DNA of 60,451 bases. Origin: Anaerolineae bacterium. GTDB lineage: Bacteria; Pseudomonadota; Alphaproteobacteria; DSM-16000; Inquilinaceae. Position 1 is the stretch's first letter. Each line of letters opens with the position of its first letter. Both the position numbers and the translations under genes were made by a program. Shown here piece after piece: positions 1-8,284 of this stretch. Under the pieces are notes generated by a model that had not been told where the DNA came from, ran no database searches, and saw only the letters and a program-made list of their open reading frames with translations. Location of the stretch: NCBI GenBank assembly GCA_028285185.1, contig JANQQD010000035.1, forward strand, positions 1 to 60,451, written 5' to 3'.

Positions 1-1675
1 CGCCGCACATACGCCGGTGCCGATGCCGGGCTCGTCACACTCGCCGTCGAACGCCCACTGACAGCTGTTGTCCTCCGACGCCGGCCCGGGGCCTGGGCCG
101 GGACCGCCGCCGCGGCAGTCGGCCGAATCCGTGCCTGCCGCGCACACGCCAGTGCCGATACCGGGCTCGTCGCATTCGCCGTCGAACGCCCACTGACAGC
201 TGTTGTCTTCCGCTGCCGGACCGGGGCCCGGGCCGGGACCGCCACCGCGGCAGTCTGCGGAGTCCGTGCCCGCCGCGCACACGCCGGTGCCGATACCGGG
301 CTCGTCGCACTCGCCGTCGAACGCCCACTGACAGCTGTTGTCCTCCGACGCCGGACCGGGGCCCGGGCCAGGACCGCCACCGCGGCAGTCTGCGGAGTCC
401 GTGCCCGCCGCACATACGCCGGTGCCGATGCCGGGCTCGTCACACTCGCCGTCGAACGCCCACTGACAGCTGTTGTCCTCCGCTGCCGGACCGGGGCCCG
501 GGCCAGGACCGCCACCGCGGCAGTCTGCGGAGTCCGTGCCCGCCGCACACACGCCGGTGCCGATGCCGGGCTCGTCGCACTCGCCGTCGAACGCCCACTG
601 ACAGCTGTTGTCCTCCGACGCCGGGCCTGGGCCAGGGCCAGGACCGCCACCACGGCAATCGGCGGAGTCCGTGCCCGCCGCACAGACACCGGTGCCGATG
701 CCGGGCTCGTCACACTCACCGTCGAATGCCCACTGACAGCTATTGTCCTCCGCTGCCGGACCGGGGCCCGGGCCAGGACCGCCGCCACGGCAGTCGGCAG
801 TGTCGGTGCCCGCCGCGCACACGCCGGTGCCAATGCCCGGTTCGTCGCATTCGCCGTCGAACGCCCACTGGCAGCTATTCTCAGCCGATGCCGGCCCCGG
901 GCCGGGACCGCTGCCGCGGCAGTCTGCGGAGTCCGTGCCCGCCGCGCATACGCCGGTGCCGATGCCGGGCTCGTCACACTCGCCGTCGAATGCCCACTGG
1001 CAGCTGTTGTCTTCGCCGCCGGGACCAGGCGTGGCCAGCTGCAGGCCGCGGCAATCCGTTGCGTCGGTTCCGTGCGCGCACGCGCCGGTCACCGCGCCGA
1101 TATAGCGGTCGTCGTCGCATTCGCCGTCGCGTGCCCACTGGCAGCTATCGTTGTCGCCGACCTGGCCCGGAGGCGGCCGGGAGCAATCGGCCGTGTCGGT
1201 GCCGGGTGCGCAGGCGCCCGTGCCGACGCCCGGGTGGTCGCACTCGCCATCGAATGCCCATTGGCATTCGTTGCCCGCCATTTCCTCCTGCGGGCGAAGT
1301 TGCAGGCCGCGACAGTCCGAAGCATCTGTCCCGTGCAAGCAGGCACCCGTAACTGCGCCGATATAGCGGGTGTCGTCGCATTCGCCGTCGCGTGCCCACT
1401 GGCAACTGTCGTTGTCGCTCGGTGCGCCCGGGGGCGGCTTGCCGCCACCACCAGGCCCCGCCGCCAGCGACGGCCGGCAATCCGCAGTATCCGTTCCCGC
1501 CGCGCAGGCTCCCGTGCCGATGCCCGGTTCGTCGCATTCGCCGTCATTGGCCCACTGGCAGGTGTTCTGGCCGACACCTGCACAATCCACCGTGTCGCTG
1601 CCGACAGGGCAGACGCCGGTGCCGATGCCTGGCTCGTCGCACTCTCCGTCTTCCACCCATTGGCAGTCTTCCGCC
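1..1675 (-). repeat. In-frame 135-bp tandem repeats coding for 45-residue Cys-rich units
   Basis: The CQW codons recur at about 60, 195, 330, 465, 600, 735, 870, 999, 1140, 1263, 1401, 1557 and 1662. Spacings are 135 bp six times, then 129, 141, 123, 138, 156 and 105. All are multiples of three. The units nearest the left edge are almost identical in DNA, whereas those near the N-terminus differ in sequence and length, so the array probably grew by recent unequal exchange at the distal side and continues outside the window. Confidence 0.9.
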
Positions 1676-1767
1676 TTTTGCGCCGCCGCGGGCATGGCAA
1701 AGCCAGCCCCCAGAAGCGCTGCCCCCAAAGTCAGGGCTGCAACTCGCAGCTCAAGTCTCACCAGCAT
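1..1767 (-). CDS. Secreted Cys-rich tandem-repeat protein (C-terminus beyond the window)
   Basis: Open without a stop from an ATG at 1767 to the window edge (589 codons, incomplete). A strong AGGAGG lies just before the ATG. The N-terminus is a signal peptide (MLVRLELRVAALTLGAALLG, cleavage near AAAQ). The rest is thirteen Cys-rich units, each with CQW, then DGECDEP, a Gly-rich stretch ending in GVC, then GTDxxDC, i.e. four Cys per unit. Units are joined by Pro/Gly/Glu linkers. The Cys spacing and acidic residues recall small calcium-binding, disulfide-rich modules (Notch/LNR-like); this is a resemblance only. An exported surface or periplasmic protein is inferred; function is unknown. All strands and frames around it contain long shadow ORFs because of the repeats. 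The gene is followed upstream by another secreted-protein gene on the same strand. Confidence 0.8.
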   Translation of the reverse strand, partial: MLVRLELRVAALTLGAALLGAGFAMPAAAQKAEDCQWVEDGECDEPGIGTGVCPVGSDTVDCAGVGQNTCQWANDGECDEPGIGTGACAAGTDTADCRPSLAAGPGGGGKPPPGAPSDNDSCQWARDGECDDTRYIGAVTGACLHGTDASDCRGLQLRPQEEMAGNECQWAFDGECDHPGVGTGACAPGTDTADCSRPPPGQVGDNDSCQWARDGECDDDRYIGAVTGACAHGTDATDCRGLQLATPGPGGEDNSCQWAFDGECDEPGIGTGVCAAGTDSADCRGSGPGPGPASAENSCQWAFDGECDEPGIGTGVCAAGTDTADCRGGGPGPGPGPAAEDNSCQWAFDGECDEPGIGTGVCAAGTDSADCRGGGPGPGPGPASEDNSCQWAFDGECDEPGIGTGVCAAGTDSADCRGGGPGPGPGPAAEDNSCQWAFDGECDEPGIGTGVCAAGTDSADCRGGGPGPGPGPASEDNSCQWAFDGECDEPGIGTGVCAAGTDSADCRGGGPGPGPGPAAEDNSCQWAFDGECDEPGIGTGVCAAGTDSADCRGGGPGPGPGPASEDNSCQWAFDGECDEPGIGTGVCAA

Positions 1768-1860
1768 GGTCCTCCTAGTTGGCATTGTATGCTCTTGGTG
1801 TTGTCGGGTGCTTCGGTCCACGGCACGCCGAACCGGGCGGCGCCCGTACCCTTTGGCCCG

Positions 1861-2664
1861 TCAGCTGCCCGTATCGACCGCCTCCCAATAGGAGCGGTTG
1901 AGCGGGTTGATCAGCATGTCGTGCTGGGATGCCAGGCATTCCCTGAAGGTGATGAAACCGCGCCCGGCTATGGTGGCGCACCCGCCATACCGCGAGTGCG
2001 CGACGTCGACGGACGGCCCACTCGCGCGCGCCTCCAAGACCTGCGCCCACAGTTCTTGCCGGTCCGGCACGTCGCCGACAGGGGTGTCGGGGATGGCGTT
2101 GACGAGCCGCCCGAGCAGGCGCGCCGCATCAACGGACACCCCTGCATGGTCGACAAGGCGGCCGCCGAGCTGCCGCAAGGGCCCTGTTGCCAATGCGATC
2201 TCTTGCGCGGTGGCCGGATCGTCCGCATGGGCAGCCAGGGTGGCCGGCACTGCCGACACGTTGTCCCCTATGGTCAGCGCGACGGACGTCAGTCCGAGCT
2301 CTGTGACAGCAGCGGCCCCGACCGAAACCTGTACGGCGCGATTGCCGCGCGCAGTCACAAGCCGCAGATGGGACGATGGAATGGTCACAGTCTCTCCAGA
2401 GGAGGTCTGCCCAGCAACGGTTACCCTCTGCATCGTCTCAGCAGGCAGAACATAGGAGGTTCCGCGTTCTGGTACCGCCGCATGCTGCTGAAGGCAGAAG
2501 GCTGACACCTCCACCGAACAATGGTCGGCGTCGCAAACCATCGGTAAAGGCGCGAGGCTGGCAATGAGACCGAGGATCTGAGGCTCGCCGGCTGAGGCTT
2601 GGGAGGGGGCGAAGACCGCAGCGGCAAGTATCATCGCCAGTCGTATGACTGTCTTCGCCATCAT
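1861..2664 (-). CDS. Secreted protein of unknown function
   Basis: 267 residues. I chose the ATG at 2664 because GGGGAGG lies about six bases before it and because the protein then begins directly with a signal peptide (MMAKTVIRLAMILAAAVFAPS, cleavage near ASA-GEP). Upstream in-frame codons are possible but have no ribosome site. The mature part has a pair of Cys near residues 40-55 (VCDADHCSVEVSAFC), a beta-rich central part, and two Cys near the C-terminus (GGC, REC), so it is probably disulfide-bonded in the periplasm. I do not recognise the family. It lies 93 bases upstream of the Cys-repeat gene on the same strand and might share its transcript. Confidence 0.75.
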   Translation of the reverse strand: MMAKTVIRLAMILAAAVFAPSQASAGEPQILGLIASLAPLPMVCDADHCSVEVSAFCLQQHAAVPERGTSYVLPAETMQRVTVAGQTSSGETVTIPSSHLRLVTARGNRAVQVSVGAAAVTELGLTSVALTIGDNVSAVPATLAAHADDPATAQEIALATGPLRQLGGRLVDHAGVSVDAARLLGRLVNAIPDTPVGDVPDRQELWAQVLEARASGPSVDVAHSRYGGCATIAGRGFITFRECLASQHDMLINPLNRSYWEAVDTGS

Positions 2665-2713
2665 TGCGCCTCCCCTGCGGCTCTGAGAGCCGTCGTCCTG
2701 CGGAAGCATCATG

Positions 2714-2728
2714 CCACACGGAGTGTGG
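2714..2728. promoter_or_regulatory. Palindrome CCACAC-GGA-GTGTGG in a divergent promoter region
   Basis: A perfect 6-bp inverted repeat with a GGA spacer sits between the secreted-protein gene (minus) and trmFO (plus). It has the same CAC-GGA-GTG core as the operator-like palindrome at 33908. Its role as a binding site is inferred. Confidence 0.35.
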
Positions 2729-2830
2729 GGATTCATGGGGAATCATTCGCAAGCATTGCGACGCCCATGGCGCGAAACTATGTCTAGGGATTCAATCGGC
2801 GACAGCGCCGTTTCCATTCGGGCAGGATCC

Positions 2831-4207
2831 ATGACGCCACCAGATCGCGCAGCACCGGTTCACGTCATAGGGGCCGGTCTTGCCGGCAGCGAGGCCGCCT
2901 GGCAGCTCGCCCGGGCGGGCGTGCCGGTGGTGCTGCACGAGATGCGGCCCTCGCGCGGAACGGAAGCCCACCAGACGGATCGGTGTGCGGAGCTGGTGTG
3001 CTCCAACTCCTTCCGGTCGGACGATGCCGATTACAACGCCGTCGGTCTGCTGCACGAAGAAATGCGGCGGTGCGGCTCGCTGATCATGGCCGCTGCCGAT
3101 GCCCACAAGCTGCCAGCCGGCGGCGCGCTGGCGGTCGACCGGGACGGATTCGCAGCGGCCGTGACCGAGCGGCTGGCGGACGAGCCGTTGGTGACCATCG
3201 AGCGCGGCGAGGTGGCGGGGCTGCCGCCCGCGGACTGGGACAGTGTGATCGTTGCCACCGGCCCCCTCACCTCTCCGTCGCTGGCAGATGCCGTGCGCGG
3301 GTTGACGGGAGAGGAGGAGCTGGCCTTCTTTGACGCCATTGCACCGATCGTCCATCGCGACAGCATCGACTTCTCAAAGGCCTGGTTCCAGTCGCGCTAT
3401 GACAAGCCGGGCCCCGGCGGCACGGGCAAGGATTACATCAACTGCCCGCTGGACGAAGGAACCTACCGTGCCTTCATCCATGAGCTGCTGACGGCGCCAA
3501 AGACGGAATTCAAAGAATGGGAGACGTCCACACCCTACTTCGAGGGCTGTCTGCCCATTGAGGTGATGGCGTCGCGCGGCATCAACACGCTGCGCTTCGG
3601 CCCGATGAAGCCGGTCGGTTTGACCGACCCGAATACCGGCCATCGCGCTTATGCCGTGGTGCAGCTGCGCCAGGACAACGCGCTTGGCACGCTCTACAAC
3701 CTCGTAGGGTTCCAGACCAAGCTGAAGTATGGGGAGCAAGCGCGGGTCTTCCGGATGATCCCGGGTCTGGAGCGGGCGGAATTCGCGCGCCTGGGCGGCT
3801 TGCACCGCAACACGTTCCTGAACAGCCCGCGTCTCTTGGACGGCACGCTTCGTCTCAAAGCCATGCCGCGGCTGCGTTTCGCCGGCCAGATCACCGGTGT
3901 GGAAGGCTATGTCGAAAGTGCCGCCATCGGCCTGCTTGCAGGCCGTTTCGCCGCGGCGGACCGGCACGGGGTCGCCCCAAGCCTGCCACCGCCGACAGCG
4001 GCCCTTGGTGCGCTCTTGGGCCACATAACCGGCGGCGCGGACGCCGAAACGTTCCAGCCCATGAATGTCAATTTCGGCCTGTTTCCTCCGGTCGAGATGT
4101 CGGGCGGCAAGCTGCCGAAGGGCCGCGACCGCAAGCGGCTCTACACGGCGCGCGCCCTGCAGGACATCGAACCCTGGCTGGGGACGGCCCCGTCCGCTGC
4201 CGCCTAG
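2831..4207 (+). CDS. trmFO: Methylenetetrahydrofolate-tRNA-(uracil-5-)-methyltransferase TrmFO
   Basis: 458 residues. TrmFO methylates U54 of tRNA to ribothymidine using methylene-tetrahydrofolate and FAD. The start at 2831 is preceded by AGGA and puts the FAD dinucleotide-binding motif at residues 10-24 ([15 protein letters not shown]); longer upstream frames add an unlikely N-terminus. Other family blocks are [26 protein letters not shown], the glycine-rich KYGEQ region and the C-terminal [10 protein letters not shown], close to the end as in the family. Length matches TrmFO (about 440-470). It converges on the squalene-synthase-like gene with a 4-bp overlap of stops. Confidence 0.95.
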   Translation: MTPPDRAAPVHVIGAGLAGSEAAWQLARAGVPVVLHEMRPSRGTEAHQTDRCAELVCSNSFRSDDADYNAVGLLHEEMRRCGSLIMAAADAHKLPAGGALAVDRDGFAAAVTERLADEPLVTIERGEVAGLPPADWDSVIVATGPLTSPSLADAVRGLTGEEELAFFDAIAPIVHRDSIDFSKAWFQSRYDKPGPGGTGKDYINCPLDEGTYRAFIHELLTAPKTEFKEWETSTPYFEGCLPIEVMASRGINTLRFGPMKPVGLTDPNTGHRAYAVVQLRQDNALGTLYNLVGFQTKLKYGEQARVFRMIPGLERAEFARLGGLHRNTFLNSPRLLDGTLRLKAMPRLRFAGQITGVEGYVESAAIGLLAGRFAAADRHGVAPSLPPPTAALGALLGHITGGADAETFQPMNVNFGLFPPVEMSGGKLPKGRDRKRLYTARALQDIEPWLGTAPSAAA

Positions 4208-5055
4208 AACCGCCCCCGAAGGGCCAGCCAGGTAAGGCGGATCTGGCGTAGCGGCGCCGCCTGTTGGACCCGGGCGTCGAAGACGTTGTGCTTTGCAGCC
4301 TCAAGCCGCCGGATATGGCTGTCGATGATCCCTGCCGCCAACAGCGCCCGGGTCGCCGGCTTCCCCGCCGCGCGGCGCAATGCGCGAGCGGCGGCAAGAT
4401 GATCGTGCGCCTTATCGGAAATCTGTCTGGTCACAGCCTGCATGGCCGGGGCGTTGTCTTCCGCCCAGGCGCGTGCCGGATCGACGCCGGCCGCCGCCAG
4501 CAGATCCATCGGCAGCAGAAGCCGGTTTTGCCCCGCATGAAAGGCAACGGCACGTACCACGCCCACCAGAGCCCACGCTGTTCCTATGTGCCGGGCCGCC
4601 CGCAGCGCTGCATCGTTCGCGGCGCCCAGCGCCTCCAGCCCCAGGACCAAGACCGGTGCCGCCGTTGCTTCTGCATAGGTCTCCAGCGCTGCAAAGTCGG
4701 CAAACGGCGCCTCATCCAGGTCGCGAGAGCGCGCGTCGATCAACCGATCGAAATGGACGCGGCCGAGACCGAACTCGCGAATGGCTTCGGCGAGCGGTTC
4801 AGCCACTTCGTGCCGCCGGACGCGGCCGTCATAGATCTCTGCGATCGCATCGCGCCACCATTGCAGCCGCATCTCGCCCAACAGCGGCTCGCTGACGGTC
4901 TCACGCACACGGGCGATCTCGAAGTTGAAGGCGGCAATGGCGAACTGGGCTTCCCGCGCTTCAGCGGGTGAGAACAGCGCAACCAGATACCGATCGGGGT
5001 CATGCTGCCTGACCAGCCGGCCACAGGGCGACAGACGATCCTCGGCAATGCCCAT
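4204..5055 (-). CDS. Squalene/phytoene synthase-family protein, NDUFAF6-like
   Basis: 283 residues, all-alpha isoprenyl synthase fold inferred from family blocks: [34 protein letters not shown] near residue 65, and [12 protein letters not shown]. The usual Asp-rich substrate motifs of active squalene/phytoene synthases are weak here (only RDLDEAP is seen), so catalysis is doubtful. The RLQWWRDAI block is characteristic of the alphaproteobacterial/mitochondrial NDUFAF6 branch, a complex I assembly factor. The context fits: a second complex I assembly-factor homologue (Mth938/NDUFAF3) is two genes away. It follows the radical SAM gene by 23 bases on the same strand. Confidence 0.8.
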   Translation of the reverse strand: MGIAEDRLSPCGRLVRQHDPDRYLVALFSPAEAREAQFAIAAFNFEIARVRETVSEPLLGEMRLQWWRDAIAEIYDGRVRRHEVAEPLAEAIREFGLGRVHFDRLIDARSRDLDEAPFADFAALETYAEATAAPVLVLGLEALGAANDAALRAARHIGTAWALVGVVRAVAFHAGQNRLLLPMDLLAAAGVDPARAWAEDNAPAMQAVTRQISDKAHDHLAAARALRRAAGKPATRALLAAGIIDSHIRRLEAAKHNVFDARVQQAAPLRQIRLTWLALRGRF

Positions 5056-5078
5056 TCTCAGGACGGCGCGTTGCGGAA

Positions 5079-6824
5079 CTATTCAGCCGCTGCTGCAGCG
5101 GCAGGGGCTGACGGCTGCAGCATCTCCAGACCCTCTTCATCGTCGTCCGTTACGGGGGCGATGGCCAGGTCGGTGTACGGCTGCTGCCGCAACTCCCGCT
5201 GCACCTGTTTGCGCATGCGATTGAGCTTCCAGGCATAGAGGGCCAGGCCGCCGTAGGTCGTAAGGAACTCCCAAGCCCGGTGGGGATAGAAAATCAGCGC
5301 ACTCTCAATCGGCAGCCCCGGGCGTCGGGACCGTCTTGCCTTGCGTCGCAGATTGCCGGCCTGCAGAGGGTGAACGCGTTCGTATTTGAAGAAACCGTGG
5401 AACTGCAGGACATGCTGCATCAGCCGCACGGGCTTGATGCCGGCAGCCATGGCCCGGCGCATGAGAGTCTTGACGTGTTCGTCTGAGTAATAAAGCGACC
5501 ACGCCCGGCTGTAGATGTCCTGCCACTCTGGGGTCGTCATCTTCGGATGGGCCGTCAGCGCGTGCTCAAGATCGTATTTGTTCATGTCGGGGTCCATCCA
5601 CACCCCTTCGTTATGCAGTTTCAGGTGATCGGCCGACCCCGGCAGCGGCGTCAGCACGAAGAACTCCAACAGGTCGATCGGCAATTCGCGCTGGATGATG
5701 CGGATGTCCCGCTCGATCGACGCCGGCGTATCGGCCGGCAGGCCAAGGATATAGCCGGCATAGGTGATGATCTTCTGATCGCGCCAGGCCTGTAGCATCC
5801 GGCGGTATTCCTTGATGCGGTTCTGGCGCTTCTGCACCGCCATCAGGTTTTCCGGATTGATGTTCTCAAGCCCGATGAAGACGCGTGTGCATCCGGCCCG
5901 CTTGGCTTTGGCGACGAAGTTGGGGATACGGTGGCACAGCGTGTCCACCTGCATGATGAATTGGAGGGAGACCCCTTCCTCTTCGCGCATCTGGATCAGC
6001 CGGTCGAAAATCGGCTCCCAGTTGCGGTTGCGGGCGAAATTGTCGTCGGTGATGAAGAACCGCGACACACCCTGCGCCAGCATGTCGCGCACCAGATGCT
6101 CGATGTCGTCGGCATCGCGCCAGCGTGATTTGCGGCCCTGAACGTTGATGATGGTGCAGAAGCTGCACTGAAAGGGGCAGCCACGACCGGCGTCGAAGGC
6201 GCCGATACACTGGATGTATCGTTCCACGATGCTGGTCGGCAGAAAGGGTGTCACGGCCTGCTGAAGCCCCGGCAGATCCTTCATGTAGTTGTAGACGCCG
6301 CCGGCACGCCGGTGCCAGACATCGGCCAGCAAGGGTGCGAACCGGTCTTCGGCCTCTCCGGCGAACAGGATAATGCCGAGATCTATCGCTTCCTGGAGAT
6401 CGGCCGGCAGTTCCGGCAGCATTGCCAGGCAGCCGCTGACATGGAAGCCGCCGATGGCCACCTCGATGCCTTCGCCGCGAAGCTGCCGGGCGATGTCCAT
6501 GGCTCTCGGGAACTGGTTCGACTGAACGCCGACCAGACAGACGAGGCCGCCCGGTGCACCGTCATCAGCCTCCGCCTCAGCGGAACGCAGCCGCGCGGCG
6601 ATGCTTGTCAGCGGGATGATGGTGTTGGTCTCGTCATACCCGTTGACGACGATGTCCACATCGACGCCCAGCGCTTTCGACGCGCCGGCCTCGAGCGCGA
6701 TCCCATAGAGGCAGGCAAGCGAATTCGAGGGAATCCAGCTCCTGCACCATTGAATGACATAGCCATCGTCGTCGTAATGCGACGGCTTGATCAACTCGAC
6801 GAAGAACTTACGCGCCGTCGCCAC
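5079..6824 (-). CDS. B12-binding-domain radical SAM protein
   Basis: About 581 residues if started at the GTG at 6824, which has GGGGA six bases upstream and starts close to the family-like block FFVELIKPSHYDDDGYV; an in-frame TTG at 6872 would add 16 residues with no ribosome site. The N-terminal 180 residues look like a cobalamin-binding Rossmann domain. The radical SAM cluster motif GCPFQCSFC (CxxxCxxC) lies near residue 216 and is followed by a TIM-barrel core and an ELP..LEFFVLTPLPGS block. Substrate unknown. The C-terminus is Glu/Ala-rich. It lies between the NDUFAF6-like gene and the Mth938 gene on one strand, probably one transcript. Confidence 0.9.
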   Translation of the reverse strand: MATARKFFVELIKPSHYDDDGYVIQWCRSWIPSNSLACLYGIALEAGASKALGVDVDIVVNGYDETNTIIPLTSIAARLRSAEAEADDGAPGGLVCLVGVQSNQFPRAMDIARQLRGEGIEVAIGGFHVSGCLAMLPELPADLQEAIDLGIILFAGEAEDRFAPLLADVWHRRAGGVYNYMKDLPGLQQAVTPFLPTSIVERYIQCIGAFDAGRGCPFQCSFCTIINVQGRKSRWRDADDIEHLVRDMLAQGVSRFFITDDNFARNRNWEPIFDRLIQMREEEGVSLQFIMQVDTLCHRIPNFVAKAKRAGCTRVFIGLENINPENLMAVQKRQNRIKEYRRMLQAWRDQKIITYAGYILGLPADTPASIERDIRIIQRELPIDLLEFFVLTPLPGSADHLKLHNEGVWMDPDMNKYDLEHALTAHPKMTTPEWQDIYSRAWSLYYSDEHVKTLMRRAMAAGIKPVRLMQHVLQFHGFFKYERVHPLQAGNLRRKARRSRRPGLPIESALIFYPHRAWEFLTTYGGLALYAWKLNRMRKQVQRELRQQPYTDLAIAPVTDDDEEGLEMLQPSAPAAAAAAE

Positions 6825-6906
6825 ATCAAATCCCCAAGCTATATGTGGGGGATTCAAGCCCCGCGATGCCAATTGAGGCGAGAGATTATCCTATTGCACT
6901 GCTTGG

Positions 6907-7281
6907 TTAAAGGGCGATCAGGGCCGCTGCCGCCCGCCGGTTTTCGGAGACCAGCACATTGAAGGTCCGGCAGGCAGCCGTCGTGTCCATCATGTCTGCG
7001 ACCAGGCCCAGGTCTCGCAGCGCCTTGCGGACGCCGGGCGGCAACAGCGCCATCCTGGCGCCGCAGCCGATCAGCAGCACGTCGACCGGCGGGCTGACGG
7101 AGCGCACCGGATCCAGGCTCTCAACAGAAACCTGGTCGACGCTTGCCACATCCCACGGCAGGACGCCGTCCGGCAGCACGATCACCGACCCGTCAAAGCG
7201 TTGGCCGCCGACGCGGAAGCCGCCGGGAAGGTACGCATCAACGATACGAGAGCCCGATGGTACGGCGGAGTTCAGCTCCAT
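6907..7281 (-). CDS. Mth938-like (DUF498) protein, NDUFAF3 homologue
   Basis: 124 residues, a complete member of the Mth938/DUF498 family. Family features seen are the strand FRVGGQRFDGSVIVLPDGV near residue 22, DVLLIGCGARMALLP near 68 and TAACRTFNVLVSENRRAAAALI near the end. The mitochondrial relative NDUFAF3 helps assemble complex I. Location eleven bases downstream of secF is the order known for alphaproteobacteria, which suggests that the protein acts with membrane insertion of proteins. No catalytic site is evident. Confidence 0.9.
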   Translation of the reverse strand: MELNSAVPSGSRIVDAYLPGGFRVGGQRFDGSVIVLPDGVLPWDVASVDQVSVESLDPVRSVSPPVDVLLIGCGARMALLPPGVRKALRDLGLVADMMDTTAACRTFNVLVSENRRAAAALIAL

Positions 7282-7292
7282 CGCCCCGGGCC

Positions 7293-8264
7293 TCAGCCGG
7301 CTCCCGCCGGAACCTGCGGTGCATCGCCAGAACCGGCAGCTTCACCCTGCCCCTTCGGCGCCGTCTTGGCGGGCGGCCGACGCAGATTGAGCGACAGCAG
7401 CAGTGGCACGGCAACGAAGATGGAGGAATAGGTGCCGATCACCACGCCCCAGATCAGCGCGAAGGCGAAATCGCGAATCACGGCCCCGCCGAAGAAATAG
7501 AGCGCCACCAGCGCCAGCAGCGTCGTGAGGCTGGTCATCAAGGTTCGCGACAGGGTCTCATTCAGGCTGCGGTTCAGTACCTCGATCAAACTCGCACGAC
7601 GGTACCGACGCAGATTCTCGCGTACCCGATCAAAGACGACGACGGTGTCGTTGATGGAATAGCCGGCAATGGTCAGCAGCGCTGCAACCGTCGCCAGGTT
7701 GAACTCGTGCTGGATCAGCGCAAACAGCCCGATGGTCGACAGGACGTCATGCAACAGCGCGATTACGGCGCACAGGCCAAACTGCCATTCGAACCGGAAC
7801 CAGATGTAGATCAGGATACCGCCCATGGCGAGGAGAACGGCGAGCGTCCCCGCCTCGATAAGCTCCTGGCCGACGGTCGGCCCGACGAACTCGACGCGGC
7901 GGTAGTCGATCCCTTCGCCCAGGGCCGCCTGCACGGCTTCGATGGCGGCCGCCTGTTCCTCCTCCTCACCCTCCTGGCGCTGAATGCGGATCAGCACGTC
8001 GGTGGGCTCGCCGAATTCCTGCAGCGTCACCTCGCCCAGGCCGAGGCCGCCGAGGGTGGAGCGCATGGCACCGATCTCAGCCGGTCCCTCGGTCCGCACC
8101 TCGATCAGGATGCCGCCACGGAAATCGATGCCGAAGTTCAGGCCCTGTACCGTAAGGGCGCCAAGCGACCCCAGCAGCAGCAGGGCCGAAATCACATACG
8201 CGAAGCGGCGTTTGCCCAGGAAGTTGAGCGTCAGCCCGGCGGGAACGATACGAAGTGGTCGCAT
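7293..8264 (-). CDS. secF: Protein translocase subunit SecF
   Basis: 323 residues with six expected membrane segments and the large periplasmic loop after the first one (FGIDFRGGILIEVR, the family signature, near residue 40). C-terminal segments carry GYSINDTVVVFDRVREN. I start it at the ATG at 8264, twenty bases after the secD stop; the longer frame to 8324 would overlap secD and has a disordered N-terminus. SecDF uses the proton gradient to pull exported proteins from SecYEG. It is in one operon with yajC and secD. Confidence 0.95.
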   Translation of the reverse strand: MRPLRIVPAGLTLNFLGKRRFAYVISALLLLGSLGALTVQGLNFGIDFRGGILIEVRTEGPAEIGAMRSTLGGLGLGEVTLQEFGEPTDVLIRIQRQEGEEEEQAAAIEAVQAALGEGIDYRRVEFVGPTVGQELIEAGTLAVLLAMGGILIYIWFRFEWQFGLCAVIALLHDVLSTIGLFALIQHEFNLATVAALLTIAGYSINDTVVVFDRVRENLRRYRRASLIEVLNRSLNETLSRTLMTSLTTLLALVALYFFGGAVIRDFAFALIWGVVIGTYSSIFVAVPLLLSLNLRRPPAKTAPKGQGEAAGSGDAPQVPAGAG

Positions 8265-8284
8265 GGATCTACGTCTCGGTGCCC

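Noticed and set aside
1072..2505. Long plus-strand frame opposite the Cys-repeat gene
   Set aside because: It is antisense to the repeat array and the next gene; composition is Ala/Arg/Pro-rich with no ribosome site.
6840..6865. TGTGGGGGATTCA near the radical SAM start, similar to 2724-2740
   Set aside because: Short similarity only; no symmetric structure in common and it lies within or next to coding sequence.
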